A stretch of 64,000 nucleotides of DNA, taken from the NCBI GenBank assembly GCA_964493015.1, contig CAZBLU010000005.1:1-64000 (forward strand), read 5' to 3'. Of the stretch, positions 51,307-59,570 are shown piece after piece; within the stretch, counting starts at the first letter, position 1; each line of letters opens with the position of its first letter. The notes beneath the pieces were generated by a model. It ran no database searches, had not been told where the DNA came from, and saw only the letters and a program-made list of their open reading frames with translations. The DNA is from Caldimicrobium sp964493015. Lineage in GTDB: Bacteria; Desulfobacterota; Thermodesulfobacteria; Thermodesulfobacteriales; Thermodesulfobacteriaceae. The translations under genes were made by a program, and so were the position numbers.

Positions 51307-51544
51307 ATTAATTGAGCTTTATCAGCATTTTATCTCTCCCTTCTTAGCCCTTCATTTTAATTTGCATTGTCGTTATTATCCTTCTTGTAGTGAATATGCT
51401 AAGCTTGCTATAAAGGACTGGGGAATCCTTAGAGGCTCCCTTTTGGCTTTAAAGAGATTTTTGAGGTGCCACCCCCTCTCTCCTGGAGGTATTGACTTCC
51501 CTCCACCAAAAGACCTGCATCGGAGGATTAATAATCATGGATAA
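51275..51544 (+). CDS. yidD: membrane protein insertion efficiency factor YidD
   Basis: A small amphipathic protein that aids YidC/Sec-dependent insertion. The 89-residue product has the family signature CRYYPSCSEYAKLAI and the end motif LRCHPLSPGGIDFPP. A nested ATG at 51284 is an alternative start. It overlaps rnpA and yidC on both sides, an arrangement that couples their translation. Confidence 0.92.
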   Translation: MSVMVKGLLLRLIELYQHFISPFLALHFNLHCRYYPSCSEYAKLAIKDWGILRGSLLALKRFLRCHPLSPGGIDFPPPKDLHRRINNHG

Positions 51545-53150
51545 TCGCTTTCTTCTGGCTATTATTTTATCCATAGGTATTTTAATTTTCTTTCAATATC
51601 TTTATATTTCTTACTTTTCTCCTCCACCAGCAAAGGAAATTTTAAATGAAGGGGGTAATTTAACGACCAAGGAGTCTGGTGCAAAAGCCTCTGAACTGGG
51701 GAAAATAGCTGAGGCTCTGGCAAAGGAAGTGAAACAAATCTCTGTTACTACTCCTCTATATGAAGGCCTTATCTCTACAGCTGGAGCCCGCTTCACAGAA
51801 TTTAAACTTCTAAACTATACTGAAGATCTAAAGACAAAGAAAAATATTGAATTAATTAATGCGTCCAAGGAAGGCTTTCCTTGGGAGATTTATCTTGCCT
51901 CTTCCCCCAAATTAGCCCTTATCCCCTTCGAATTGGGTGAAGCTAAAGGTGATACTCTTAACCTCTCAACTAAGGAAAAGGCAAGTCTACTTTTCAAAGG
52001 ACAAACAGCTGAATGGGAAGTTGAAAAAATTTTCACATTCAAAGGTGATTCCTATTACATAGATTTAGAGATAAGACTACGCAATCTTACTAATGGCACT
52101 CAGAGAGACAGGCTTCTCTTGAGAGGTGTTTTTGCTCCCTTTTCCAAAGGAAGTGATTATGTTTTTACTGGTCCTTTTTATTATACAGATCATCTCATAG
52201 AGGTAAAACTTAAGGATACCATAAGTGAATATGTAGGACCCCTTAAGTATTTAGGCTTTATGGATGTCTATTTTATGGTCTCACTTATCCCTTTAGAGAA
52301 TGGGACATATAAGGCTACTTTTAGAAAACTCCAGGAAGGCAAGGTAAGCGAATTTATTCTTTGGAGTGATGAGTTTACTCTGAATCCTGGTGAGAGGAAG
52401 ACCTTTAAGTTTAAGGTCTATATGGGACCTAAAAAGGCAGAAGAGTTAAAGAAAGAATATCCCCTTTTGGCCAAATCGCTCTACTTTGGACTCTTTGACC
52501 TTATAGCCAAACCTCTACTCTTTCTCCTTAAATTCTTCTACAGTTTTACACATAACTATGGCTGGGCTATTGTTATAGTAACCTTTCTTATAAGGATACT
52601 CTTTTACCCCCTTAATCATCTAAGCTATAAGAGTATGAAAAAAATGCAGGAACTACAGCCTATCTTCCAAAAACTCAAAGAGAGGTATAAAGATGATCCT
52701 CAGACCCTTCAGAAAGAACTCATGAATCTCTATAGAACCCATAAGATTAACCCCTTCTCAGGATGTCTTCCCATACTCATTCAGATACCCGTATTTATTG
52801 CCTTTTACAAGGTCCTTCTCATGGCTATTGAATTGCGTCATGCCCCTTTTATTTTATGGATTAATGACCTCTCTTCCCCTGAAAGGCTTTATCTTGGATC
52901 ATTAGTTATTCCCTATCTTGGAGGTATTCCCCTTTTAACCATACTCATGGGAGTTTCCATGTATGTTCAGCAAAAACTTACTCCTACCACTATGGATCCT
53001 ACCCAGGAAAAGATAATGCTTATTCTTCCTATATTTTTTACCATATTATTTATAAATTTCCCTTCAGGTCTTGTCTTATATTGGTTTGTGAATAATCTTT
53101 TATCTATAGGGCAACAGCTGATTACTTTTAAATTATCTAAACCCAAGTAA
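51537..53150 (+). CDS. yidC: membrane protein insertase YidC
   Basis: YidC inserts membrane proteins alone or with Sec. I start it at the ATG 51537 after CGGAGG (537 residues); a TTG at 51492 would add 15 residues overlapping yidD. TM1 is at about 6-26, followed by a large periplasmic domain (about 50-330) as in Gram-negative YidC and the conserved five-TM core (about 345-530) with the substrate-groove Arg in the VIVTFLIRILFYPL segment. The periplasmic domain argues for an outer-membrane-bearing cell. Confidence 0.96.
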   Translation: MDNRFLLAIILSIGILIFFQYLYISYFSPPPAKEILNEGGNLTTKESGAKASELGKIAEALAKEVKQISVTTPLYEGLISTAGARFTEFKLLNYTEDLKTKKNIELINASKEGFPWEIYLASSPKLALIPFELGEAKGDTLNLSTKEKASLLFKGQTAEWEVEKIFTFKGDSYYIDLEIRLRNLTNGTQRDRLLLRGVFAPFSKGSDYVFTGPFYYTDHLIEVKLKDTISEYVGPLKYLGFMDVYFMVSLIPLENGTYKATFRKLQEGKVSEFILWSDEFTLNPGERKTFKFKVYMGPKKAEELKKEYPLLAKSLYFGLFDLIAKPLLFLLKFFYSFTHNYGWAIVIVTFLIRILFYPLNHLSYKSMKKMQELQPIFQKLKERYKDDPQTLQKELMNLYRTHKINPFSGCLPILIQIPVFIAFYKVLLMAIELRHAPFILWINDLSSPERLYLGSLVIPYLGGIPLLTILMGVSMYVQQKLTPTTMDPTQEKIMLILPIFFTILFINFPSGLVLYWFVNNLLSIGQQLITFKLSKPK

Positions 53151-53163
53151 GGAGAGGTGAGCT

Positions 53164-53805
53164 ATGGAAAGAAGCGTGGAACTTGAGGGAAAAAGTCTTG
53201 ATCAATTAGTGGAGAGGGCCTGCCAGGACTTAAACTGTCTTCCCCAGGACTTAGATATTGAAATTGAGGAATACACTGCTGGGGGGATGTTAGGAACAGG
53301 AAGAAAAATTAAAGCAAGATTTAAAATAAGACCCGAAAAGATCCTATCAGAAAGAGCAAACCGTGCCCTCTCTTTTTTGAAAGAACTCTTCTATAATCTT
53401 GATTTTGATTTAAATACGCAAACCCAGCTAAACAAGGAAAAAATGGAGATTGAAATTATTCTCTCGGGAGAGGATACAAAGTATCTCTTGCCGAACGGAG
53501 GAGAGGGCCTTTCAGCTTTGGAATTCCTTGTCAATAAGGTGGTAGCTAAGTCCCAAGGTGTTGGCCCCAAAATTGTATTAAAAATTAAAGGAGTAGATTT
53601 AGAAAAAGAGAAACGTCTAACGCGAGCAGTAAAGAGGGCTATAAGCCTCATAAAGCAAGATCAAAAGGAAAGAACTATTAGAGTGGGGACAAAGAGAGAA
53701 GAACGGCTCGTCTTAAATCTAATAAAAGATTACCCTGATATTGTAGGCGAAATTCATGAGGACACCAAGGGTAAAAGGATTACTTTGAGGTTAAAAAGTT
53801 CTTAA
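53164..53805 (+). CDS. jag: RNA-binding protein Jag/KhpB-type (Jag-N, KH, R3H)
   Basis: A 213-residue protein with the Jag N-terminal domain (about 1-52, VELEGKSLDQLVERACQDL), a KH domain (about 75-145) and an R3H domain (about 150-211, with RTIRVGTKREERL near the signature). KhpB proteins bind many RNAs and affect cell division and elongation in Gram-positives. It lies between yidC and mnmE as usual and shares its last base region with the mnmE start. Confidence 0.9.
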   Translation: MERSVELEGKSLDQLVERACQDLNCLPQDLDIEIEEYTAGGMLGTGRKIKARFKIRPEKILSERANRALSFLKELFYNLDFDLNTQTQLNKEKMEIEIILSGEDTKYLLPNGGEGLSALEFLVNKVVAKSQGVGPKIVLKIKGVDLEKEKRLTRAVKRAISLIKQDQKERTIRVGTKREERLVLNLIKDYPDIVGEIHEDTKGKRITLRLKSS

Positions 53806-55200
53806 GTGAAGGCCTTAGAGCTTGAAGATACCATAGCAGCCATAGCCACCCCTCCTGGGAGGGGGGCTATTGGTGTCATTAAAATAAGTGGGGATAAGGC
53901 CCTCTCCATTTTAGAAAAAATCTTTACTCCTAAAAGAAAGCTTTCCTCCTTCGAATCTCACCGATTTTATTATGGATTTATCACAGACCCTGAAACCAAA
54001 GAAAGAGTTGATGAGGTGTTAGTGGTCTACATGCGCAAACCCCATAGTTATACCAGAGAAGATGTAGTTGAGATCCATGGCCACAGTGGCTATTTTAACT
54101 TAAGAAAAATTTTGGAATTGGTCTTTAAATATGGTGCAAGACCTGCTGAACCTGGGGAGTTTACTCTCAGAGCCTTCCTTAATGGAAGGATTGATCTCTC
54201 TCAGGCAGAGGCTATTGAGGAGATCATCTCAGCAAGATGCGAAAAGGCCCTTCAAATGGCCATGCAGACGCTCTCTGGCAAACTTTCTGAGAAAGTTCAG
54301 TCTCTTAGAGAAAAACTTTTAATGGCTCTTGCTCAAGTAGAATCAGCTATTGATTTTCCCGAAGAAGATATTGAAATTATGAACCCCTCTGCCTTAAGTA
54401 GTTTCATAAGAGAAGAGATCCTAAAATCTATAAATGATCTTATTGAGAGTTACAGAGAGGGAAGGATTTACAAAGAAGGTATAAGTCTCGTCATCTCAGG
54501 AAAACCAAATGTGGGGAAATCGTCCCTTATGAATGCCTTGCTTCGCGAGGAGAGGGCTATTGTTACCCCTATACCGGGGACCACCAGGGACTTCCTTGAA
54601 GAAGAGGCCTATATACATGGTTTACCTGTAAAACTCATTGACACAGCTGGTTTAAGAGAAACAGAGGACTTGGTGGAAAAAATTGGTATAGAGAGGGCCT
54701 TGCAAAAATTAGAAGAGGCAGACCTTGTGCTCTACATTATCGATGTCAGTTCTAAGCCTACTGATGAGGACTTAAAACTCTATGAAAGAATAAAGGCCTA
54801 TCCTCATCTTGTAGTGCTAAATAAAATTGACTTAAAACCAAATTTTTTGCAAAATTGGGAAGAGCTTTTTTCTTCTTTGGGAGAGGAGTATATTCCCCTC
54901 TCTGTGAAAGAAGGTCTTAATCTTGAGGTGCTCTCTCAAAGAATCTTCGACAAAATAACTGGGGAAAAGGGAGGCTTGACCTCTGAGGTTGTCCCAAATT
55001 TAAGACAAAAGATCTCCTTGGAAAAGGCAAAATTTCATCTGGAGGAGGCCTTAAAGGAACTTACTAAACCTGAGCCCTTGCCAGAACTTGTCTCCGTGGA
55101 ACTAAGAGGCGCCCTCTCAAGCCTCACCGAAATCATAGGTGAGGTCACCACTGAGGATTTGTTAACTGAAATCTTCAGCCGTTTTTGCATTGGCAAATAA
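53806..55200 (+). CDS. mnmE: tRNA modification GTPase MnmE
   Basis: MnmE with MnmG modifies U34 of certain tRNAs (cmnm5U). The 464-residue protein starts with GTG directly after jag, has the folate-binding N-domain (EDTIAAIATPPGRGAIGVIK), the G domain with GKPNVGKSS and DTAGLRETED, NKID, and the invariant C-terminal FCIGK. It is 1 base after the jag stop. Confidence 0.97.
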   Translation: MKALELEDTIAAIATPPGRGAIGVIKISGDKALSILEKIFTPKRKLSSFESHRFYYGFITDPETKERVDEVLVVYMRKPHSYTREDVVEIHGHSGYFNLRKILELVFKYGARPAEPGEFTLRAFLNGRIDLSQAEAIEEIISARCEKALQMAMQTLSGKLSEKVQSLREKLLMALAQVESAIDFPEEDIEIMNPSALSSFIREEILKSINDLIESYREGRIYKEGISLVISGKPNVGKSSLMNALLREERAIVTPIPGTTRDFLEEEAYIHGLPVKLIDTAGLRETEDLVEKIGIERALQKLEEADLVLYIIDVSSKPTDEDLKLYERIKAYPHLVVLNKIDLKPNFLQNWEELFSSLGEEYIPLSVKEGLNLEVLSQRIFDKITGEKGGLTSEVVPNLRQKISLEKAKFHLEEALKELTKPEPLPELVSVELRGALSSLTEIIGEVTTEDLLTEIFSRFCIGK

Positions 55201-55309
55201 TTAAATGGCCCCATGCATAAAAGTTTAATGATGTAAGAACGGCTTTAATAATTTATCTGGCGAGGAATTAATTTCGAATGATCTTGAAAATATTATCGTG
55301 GATCGAGCT

Positions 55310-56158
55310 CTAAAAGGGGCTTATAAAAAAAGAAAAGCTAAAAAGGACGTAAATCATGACATAAATACTTAATATGGTAGAGAGAAGACAAGCCCTTTTT
55401 GGGAAATACACATAACCCTGTAAAAGAGGTAAGGGTATCAGCAGAAAGAAAAAAACAAGGAAGGGGTCAAAAATTTTAAGCATTTGCTGGGCTCCGACAA
55501 AAAACCAGGGTCCCCTTGCCTTAAGACCCTGAAAAGGATTAAGGGGAAAATTCACTATCAAAACAGGCAAAAGTAACCAGAGAAAATAAAAGAGATTCTC
55601 CCATCTAAAAAGGGCTCGAGCTTTTATGTGCCAAATTAAGAGACCTCCCGCAAGGAAAAAAGAACCAATGAGATGCCAGTGATAGACTTTTATTAAGCCA
55701 GTCTGAGTGGTAGCAAAAAAAAGATTGTTTAGAAAAGATCCCACTACAGGGGTTGACTGTAGAAGGTTTTCGGCAATAGAGCCAGCAAGTTCCCCTACCT
55801 CATCCCCTCTTAGTAGGTAACCTGTAAAGGTCAAAAACAACAGAAGGGGTAAAGAGAAAATAAGAAAAAACCAGGGGAAGGGCCTTTTTAAAAGATATAG
55901 CCTTTTCAAAAGGGCATCTATCAAATGAAGGGCAAGAAAAATGAGGGCAACTTGAGCAGAAAAATAATGAAGCTTTCGCAGGTAACTACCAAAAGGCACA
56001 AAGGTTTCAATCTGAAGAACACTTATTAAGGGATGATGATAAAAATAGTGAAAACTAAGTAGAACACCAGAAAAGAGACACACTATCAGGGCAGAAGAAC
56101 TTAGTAAGGCTATGGTTAAATTAATAGTCCCTTTTTTAAATCTCAATCTGAAGCCCAC
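55310..56158 (-). CDS. cytochrome b of a compact Rieske/cytochrome b complex
   Basis: A 282-residue membrane protein with about seven or eight TM helices. The paired heme ligands are H64 and H78 (13 residues between) and H162 and H177 (14 between, as in cytochrome b6). The C-terminal part carries ARGPWFFVGAQQMLKIFDP, recalling the KAPWYFLGLQE segment of subunit IV, so both halves appear merged and shortened. It should oxidise quinol with the Rieske protein encoded just upstream (23-base overlap). No cytochrome c1 gene is attached, though a small c cytochrome is at 272. Confidence 0.8.
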   Translation of the reverse strand: MGFRLRFKKGTINLTIALLSSSALIVCLFSGVLLSFHYFYHHPLISVLQIETFVPFGSYLRKLHYFSAQVALIFLALHLIDALLKRLYLLKRPFPWFFLIFSLPLLLFLTFTGYLLRGDEVGELAGSIAENLLQSTPVVGSFLNNLFFATTQTGLIKVYHWHLIGSFFLAGGLLIWHIKARALFRWENLFYFLWLLLPVLIVNFPLNPFQGLKARGPWFFVGAQQMLKIFDPFLVFFFLLIPLPLLQGYVYFPKRACLLSTILSIYVMIYVLFSFSFFISPF

Positions 56159-56522
56159 TTTCTTTGAGAGTTGCAGAGAGGGACCTTAAATCCTTTTTGG
56201 CAGGCCCTGAAATAAATTTTCCCTGTAGGGTAAATTTACTTTGGTGGCAGGGGCAAACAATAAGCTCTCTTTCAGGGTCATAATTTAGTTTGCAGCCAAG
56301 ATGAGGACATCTCCTTGAAAAGACCAAAAAAACCTCCTTCTCTTTAACTAATATGTATTCCTCTCCCAAGTATATTCTTCCCATCTTTTTTAGCTCCTCT
56401 TGAGGAAGAAAGATCTTTTTTGGTGGAGGAGCGCTAACAAAAGAGGTTTGGCGAAGGAAGAAATAAGTTCCACCACCCAGAAGAAGAAAGGAAAGATTTT
56501 TCATAAAATCTCTTCTCTTCAT
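56136..56522 (-). CDS. Rieske 2Fe-2S protein
   Basis: A 128-residue Rieske protein with a Tat-like N-terminus (MKRRDFMKNLSFLLLGGG) and the cluster ligands C72, H74 (CPHLGC) and C90, H93 (CPCHQS), with C77 and C92 as the usual disulfide. It is partner of the cytochrome b gene that overlaps its end by 23 bases. The small size (about 100 residues after the anchor) is near the minimum for such subunits. It overlaps ruvA by 4 bases. Confidence 0.9.
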   Translation of the reverse strand: MKRRDFMKNLSFLLLGGGTYFFLRQTSFVSAPPPKKIFLPQEELKKMGRIYLGEEYILVKEKEVFLVFSRRCPHLGCKLNYDPERELIVCPCHQSKFTLQGKFISGPAKKDLRSLSATLKESGLQIEI

Positions 56523-57136
56523 GGCTTTTCTTCCCTGAGAGCTGGAGCAAGCTCCTTTAAAGCCTTTTTGAGCAAACCTTCTAAAGTATCTGTTTCCTCA
56601 AAGACCTTAAATAGCACCTCTTCTACATCTTGGACTTTGAAACCTAAGCTCAAAAGACTTTCTCTTGCCTCTTGCAAAATCCTCTCCTTCTCCAAAGGAA
56701 TAGTTAAGCCCTTTTTGCTAAGCCTTCCATAAAGGCCTTTAAGCTCTATAAAAAGCTTTTCTGCCTTTTTTAATCCTATACCTGGCACACGGGCTAATTC
56801 TTCCACTTTTCTCTCTAAAATAATAGTTCTCAAAGTCTCAGGGGTAAAGACCGATAAGAGATTTAAGGCAAGCTTTGGTCCTATTCTTGAAAGGGTATTT
56901 AGTTTGAGAAAGAGCTCCCTTTCCTCTCTTTCCAAAAAACCGTAAATCTCTAAGTATTCATTTTTTCTAATAAGTGGCACAACAAAAAACTCTACCCTCC
57001 TGTGCATAAAATTTTCCCTAAGGATTTCTATAAGATTAATGGGCACATGTATTTCCCAAGATAAAACCCCTGTTTCCACTATAACCTTATTGGGTGGATA
57101 CACTTCTGAAAGCCTTCCTCTAATTTTATAAAACAA
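56519..57136 (-). CDS. ruvA: Holliday junction DNA helicase subunit RuvA
   Basis: RuvA binds the four-way junction and loads RuvB. The 205-residue protein has the OB domain (about 1-62), tandem helix-hairpin-helix motifs (LNTLSRIGPKLALNLL, LARVPGIGLKKAEKLFIEL) and the C-terminal RuvB-contacting domain (about 155-203). ruvB is not in the cluster. It overlaps ruvC by 11 bases. Confidence 0.94.
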   Translation of the reverse strand: MFYKIRGRLSEVYPPNKVIVETGVLSWEIHVPINLIEILRENFMHRRVEFFVVPLIRKNEYLEIYGFLEREERELFLKLNTLSRIGPKLALNLLSVFTPETLRTIILERKVEELARVPGIGLKKAEKLFIELKGLYGRLSKKGLTIPLEKERILQEARESLLSLGFKVQDVEEVLFKVFEETDTLEGLLKKALKELAPALREEKP

Positions 57137-57620
57137 CCCTCTCCCCCTTCTCTAAGATAGAGACCAGAGCTATACCTAAGGCATCAAGGATATGCTCTAC
57201 TTTCCTTATCTTAGAGTCAAGATCTTTCCCCAAGAGAGACTGGATAACTTTAAGCAAATCTTCCTTTGTAGCCCAGCCATCACCACAGAGAAAACTCTTC
57301 CATTGTGAGGGGTGATATGTAATATATGGTAACCTCCTTTCCTCTGAGGCTAATAAAACTAAGGCAAAGACCTGCACAATCTTAGCAGTATTCACAGAAT
57401 TTACTTGAGGCAAGGGCTCTTCAACGGCTATCATTTCAGGTTTATACTCCTCTAAAATTTTCTCTAAACCTTTATAAATGTGCCAAAGCCTACTCCCGAG
57501 GGCGAGCTTAGGGGAAGTTTTTAAAACATCAGCACTTAGGATTTTATAATCTCTCCCCCTATTTTCAAGGACTATATAGCCAAAATTAAGGAGACCTGGA
57601 TCGACTCCTAACACTCGCAT
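57126..57620 (-). CDS. ruvC: crossover junction endodeoxyribonuclease RuvC
   Basis: RuvC resolves Holliday junctions. The 164-residue protein has the first catalytic Asp in LGVDPGLLNFGY (D7), the second acidic site in AVEEPLPQVNS, and the acidic C-terminal segment HILDALGIALV. It lies 6 bases after the MBL hydrolase gene and overlaps ruvA. Confidence 0.94.
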   Translation of the reverse strand: MRVLGVDPGLLNFGYIVLENRGRDYKILSADVLKTSPKLALGSRLWHIYKGLEKILEEYKPEMIAVEEPLPQVNSVNTAKIVQVFALVLLASEERRLPYITYHPSQWKSFLCGDGWATKEDLLKVIQSLLGKDLDSKIRKVEHILDALGIALVSILEKGERVVL

Positions 57621-57626
57621 AAAGGC

Positions 57627-58382
57627 CTAAGTTAAGCTAATTTTCATGCCATCATAAGCAGCTAAGACCTTTAAATCAAGCTCTTCACTCAATTTCTTAG
57701 CCACCTGAAAGGGATTGGCCCTTAGCATGGTCATACCAAAATGGGTTAAAATGGTCAACTCAGGCCTGATATGATAAAGCAAGTTCTTTACCTCCTCTAC
57801 AGAAAGATGCAAGACCTCCTTTTTAGGTTCAAATCTAACCAAATTAATAATGAGATAATGGCAATTTGAAAATTCCTCTTTTAAACCCTCAAAATAGGCG
57901 GTGTCACTAATTAGCCCTAAACGCTTTTCCTGGGGCAAAAGAAAAATTAGACCGTAAGTCTCTGCACTATGCCTTAGTTTACAGGTAGTCCAAAAATCTA
58001 AGAATTCTGTCTGATAAAAATTTTTTTCTTGAAGAAGGATTATTTCCTGGAGATAAGGTTTTAGGTAACTTAAAAGTATTCCCTCAGTAAGGGCCTCTTC
58101 AGGGATGAAAAGCCTTCCCCTTTTTTTAAAACCTCCTTCGGTTAGGGCATCAACTATGATATTGAGGTCAGCAGAGTGATCCAGATGTTTGTGGGTAAGA
58201 ATGATAGTTTTAATTTTTTCTGGAGAAATTTTTTGTTTGGCTAATTGGACGAGCGTCCCAGGTCCTGGATCAATGAGGAGACACCCCTTTTCTTGCCTTA
58301 AAATCAGACCACCTGAAGCCCTAAACTGTTTGGCCACGACATAACGAGCTCCCGCTGTACCAAGAAAAAGGACTTCTACCAT
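57627..58382 (-). CDS. metallo-beta-lactamase-fold hydrolase, RNase Z-like
   Basis: A 251-residue MBL-fold protein with the metal motif THKHLDHSAD (H64, H66, D68, H69), a later Asp (ISDTAYF) and HFG near residue 220. The pattern resembles RNase Z/ElaC or phosphodiesterase-like members, but the substrate is not clear; the flexible arm of true RNase Z is not evident. It heads the run MBL-ruvC-ruvA-Rieske-cytochrome b. No ribosome site precedes the ATG; TAATAT lies about 10 bases upstream, so the mRNA may be nearly leaderless. Confidence 0.7.
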   Translation of the reverse strand: MVEVLFLGTAGARYVVAKQFRASGGLILRQEKGCLLIDPGPGTLVQLAKQKISPEKIKTIILTHKHLDHSADLNIIVDALTEGGFKKRGRLFIPEEALTEGILLSYLKPYLQEIILLQEKNFYQTEFLDFWTTCKLRHSAETYGLIFLLPQEKRLGLISDTAYFEGLKEEFSNCHYLIINLVRFEPKKEVLHLSVEEVKNLLYHIRPELTILTHFGMTMLRANPFQVAKKLSEELDLKVLAAYDGMKISLT

Positions 58383-58415
58383 GGTTTTTTTGATATTAAA
58401 TATAGCTTAAAAAAG

Positions 58416-58434
58416 TGCCTCAGTAAATGCCTCA
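58416..58434. repeat. direct repeat TGCCTCA upstream of the sulfur operon
   Basis: TGCCTCA occurs at 58416-58422 and again at 58428-58434, 12 bases apart, in the gap between the divergent MBL and leader/cysM promoters and 35-53 bases upstream of the -35. It could be a regulator site. Confidence 0.3.
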
Positions 58435-58468
58435 ATCCCCACTTAAAGAAAATTTTTAAAAATCTATC

Positions 58469-58498
58469 TTGCTAAATTTTTAAAATATGTTATATACT
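58469..58498 (+). promoter_or_regulatory. promoter of the cysteine leader and sulfur-carrier operon
   Basis: TTGCTA (58469-58474) and TATACT (58493-58498) are separated by 18 bases. Transcription should start around 58505-58508, at or within three bases of the ATG of the leader ORF. Confidence 0.55.
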
Positions 58499-58507
58499 AA
58501 ATTTATC

Positions 58508-58609
58508 ATGAAGGTAAAAAATATAACAAGAAAATTCCTTTGTCTCTTTGGTCTCTGTTGTTGTCCTGGACGAATGTGTCCAGGACGCGTCCCCTATTTT
58601 AAACATTAA
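58508..58609 (+). CDS. Cys-rich leader peptide (33 codons), likely cysteine attenuator
   Basis: A 33-codon ORF from ATG 58508 to TAA 58607-58609 with start MKVKNITRKFLCLFG and a run LCCCPGRMCPGR; Cys codons are TGT at 58541, 58556, 58559, 58562 and 58577. The first three residues after the start are basic or polar and the ORF has no ribosome site, but the promoter places the transcript start at the ATG, so it should be read as a leaderless mRNA. Three consecutive Cys codons end at base 1 of the hairpin arm (58563-58571). By analogy with polycysteine leader ORFs known in mycobacteria, ribosome stalling at low Cys-tRNA would change folding and raise expression of the cysteine operon 41 bases downstream. 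Confidence 0.6.
   Translation: MKVKNITRKFLCLFGLCCCPGRMCPGRVPYFKH
58563..58586 (+). promoter_or_regulatory. leader hairpin over the Cys codons
   Basis: GTCCTGGAC (58563-58571) and GTCCAGGAC (58578-58586) form a perfect 9-bp stem with a 6-base loop. The overlapping palindrome GGACGCGTCC (58583-58592) offers a competing 3' structure. T-rich sequence follows at 58611-58620, and the GAGGAGGG ribosome site of cysM is at 58636-58643. Confidence 0.6.
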
Positions 58610-58649
58610 AGTTTCTTTTTTCCAAAAATTTTAAAGAGGAGGGTTAGGG

Positions 58650-59567
58650 ATGAAAGACCCATCCAAACCTATAAACAGCCTTTTTGATTTGATTGGAAAT
58701 ACACCTCTTCTTGATTTGAGTGATTTACTTGGGCCTGAAGGAAAAGTAAAACTTTATGCTAAAGCTGAGTGGTTTAATCCTGGTGGTTCGATCAAAGACC
58801 GCCCAGCAAAAGAGATCATACTACAAGCAGAAGAAAGAGGAGAACTAAATAATTCCAAGGTCATTCTTGATGCCACCTCTGGCAATATGGGTATTGCTTA
58901 CACCCTTCTTGGAAGGGCTAAAGGCTATAAAGTTACTCTATGTCTGCCTGAAAATGTTAGCCCTGAAAGGAAAAGGCTTTTAGAGATTTTTGGGGCAGAG
59001 CTCATCCTTACCGATCCCTTGGAAGGTATAGACGGTGCCATTTTAAAGGCAAGGGAACTTTATAGAGAAAATCCAGAGAAATACTTCTATGCAGACCAAT
59101 ATAGTAATGTAGCTAATTATCTTGCCCATTATAAAACAACAGGGCCTGAGATCTGGGAACAGACCAAAGGAGAAATCACCCATTTTATTGCGGGCTTAGG
59201 CACAAGTGGGACCATGATGGGAGTAGGTCGCTACTTAAAACAAAGAAACCCAAATATAAGACTCATAGGCATTCAACCTGATAGTCCTCTTCATGGCATT
59301 GAAGGGCTTAAACACATGGAAAGTGCCCTAAAGCCTGCCCTATTTCAAGAAAGCCTCTTAGATGACTTTCTTTATGTTTCCACAGAGGAAGCTTATTGGT
59401 GGGTAAAATTCCTTCTCAGAAAAAAGGGATATTTTGTAGGAGTCTCCTCTGGGGCAGCTTTGGCTTGTGCTATAAAACTGGCCAAAACCTTAAAAGAGGG
59501 ATGTGTGGTCACTGTTTTTCCTGATGGGGGATTTAAATATCTGAGTGAAGCCTTTTGGAGGGATTAG
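58650..59567 (+). CDS. cysM: cysteine synthase, CysM type (sulfur-carrier-dependent)
   Basis: A PLP enzyme of 305 residues joining an activated serine and a sulfur donor. K49 in PGGSIKDRP is the PLP lysine and TSGNMGIAY is the substrate loop (usual TSGNTG). The C-terminal half (GIEGLKHMESALKPALF, DGGFKYLSEAFW) looks like mycobacterial CysM, which uses the thiocarboxylated carrier CysO and O-phosphoserine, rather than CysK, whose GIGAGF segment is absent. It is the first enzyme gene behind the Cys leader and is followed 3 bases later by a Mec-type JAMM gene. Substrate use is inferred. Confidence 0.85.
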   Translation: MKDPSKPINSLFDLIGNTPLLDLSDLLGPEGKVKLYAKAEWFNPGGSIKDRPAKEIILQAEERGELNNSKVILDATSGNMGIAYTLLGRAKGYKVTLCLPENVSPERKRLLEIFGAELILTDPLEGIDGAILKARELYRENPEKYFYADQYSNVANYLAHYKTTGPEIWEQTKGEITHFIAGLGTSGTMMGVGRYLKQRNPNIRLIGIQPDSPLHGIEGLKHMESALKPALFQESLLDDFLYVSTEEAYWWVKFLLRKKGYFVGVSSGAALACAIKLAKTLKEGCVVTVFPDGGFKYLSEAFWRD

Positions 59568-59570
59568 TTT

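Noticed and set aside
55201..55309. Possible gene remnant in the mnmE-cytochrome b gap (frame reading LSGEELISNDLENIIVDRAL)
   Set aside because: The open frame is only about 40 codons, has no start or ribosome site and no recognised family, so chance is sufficient.
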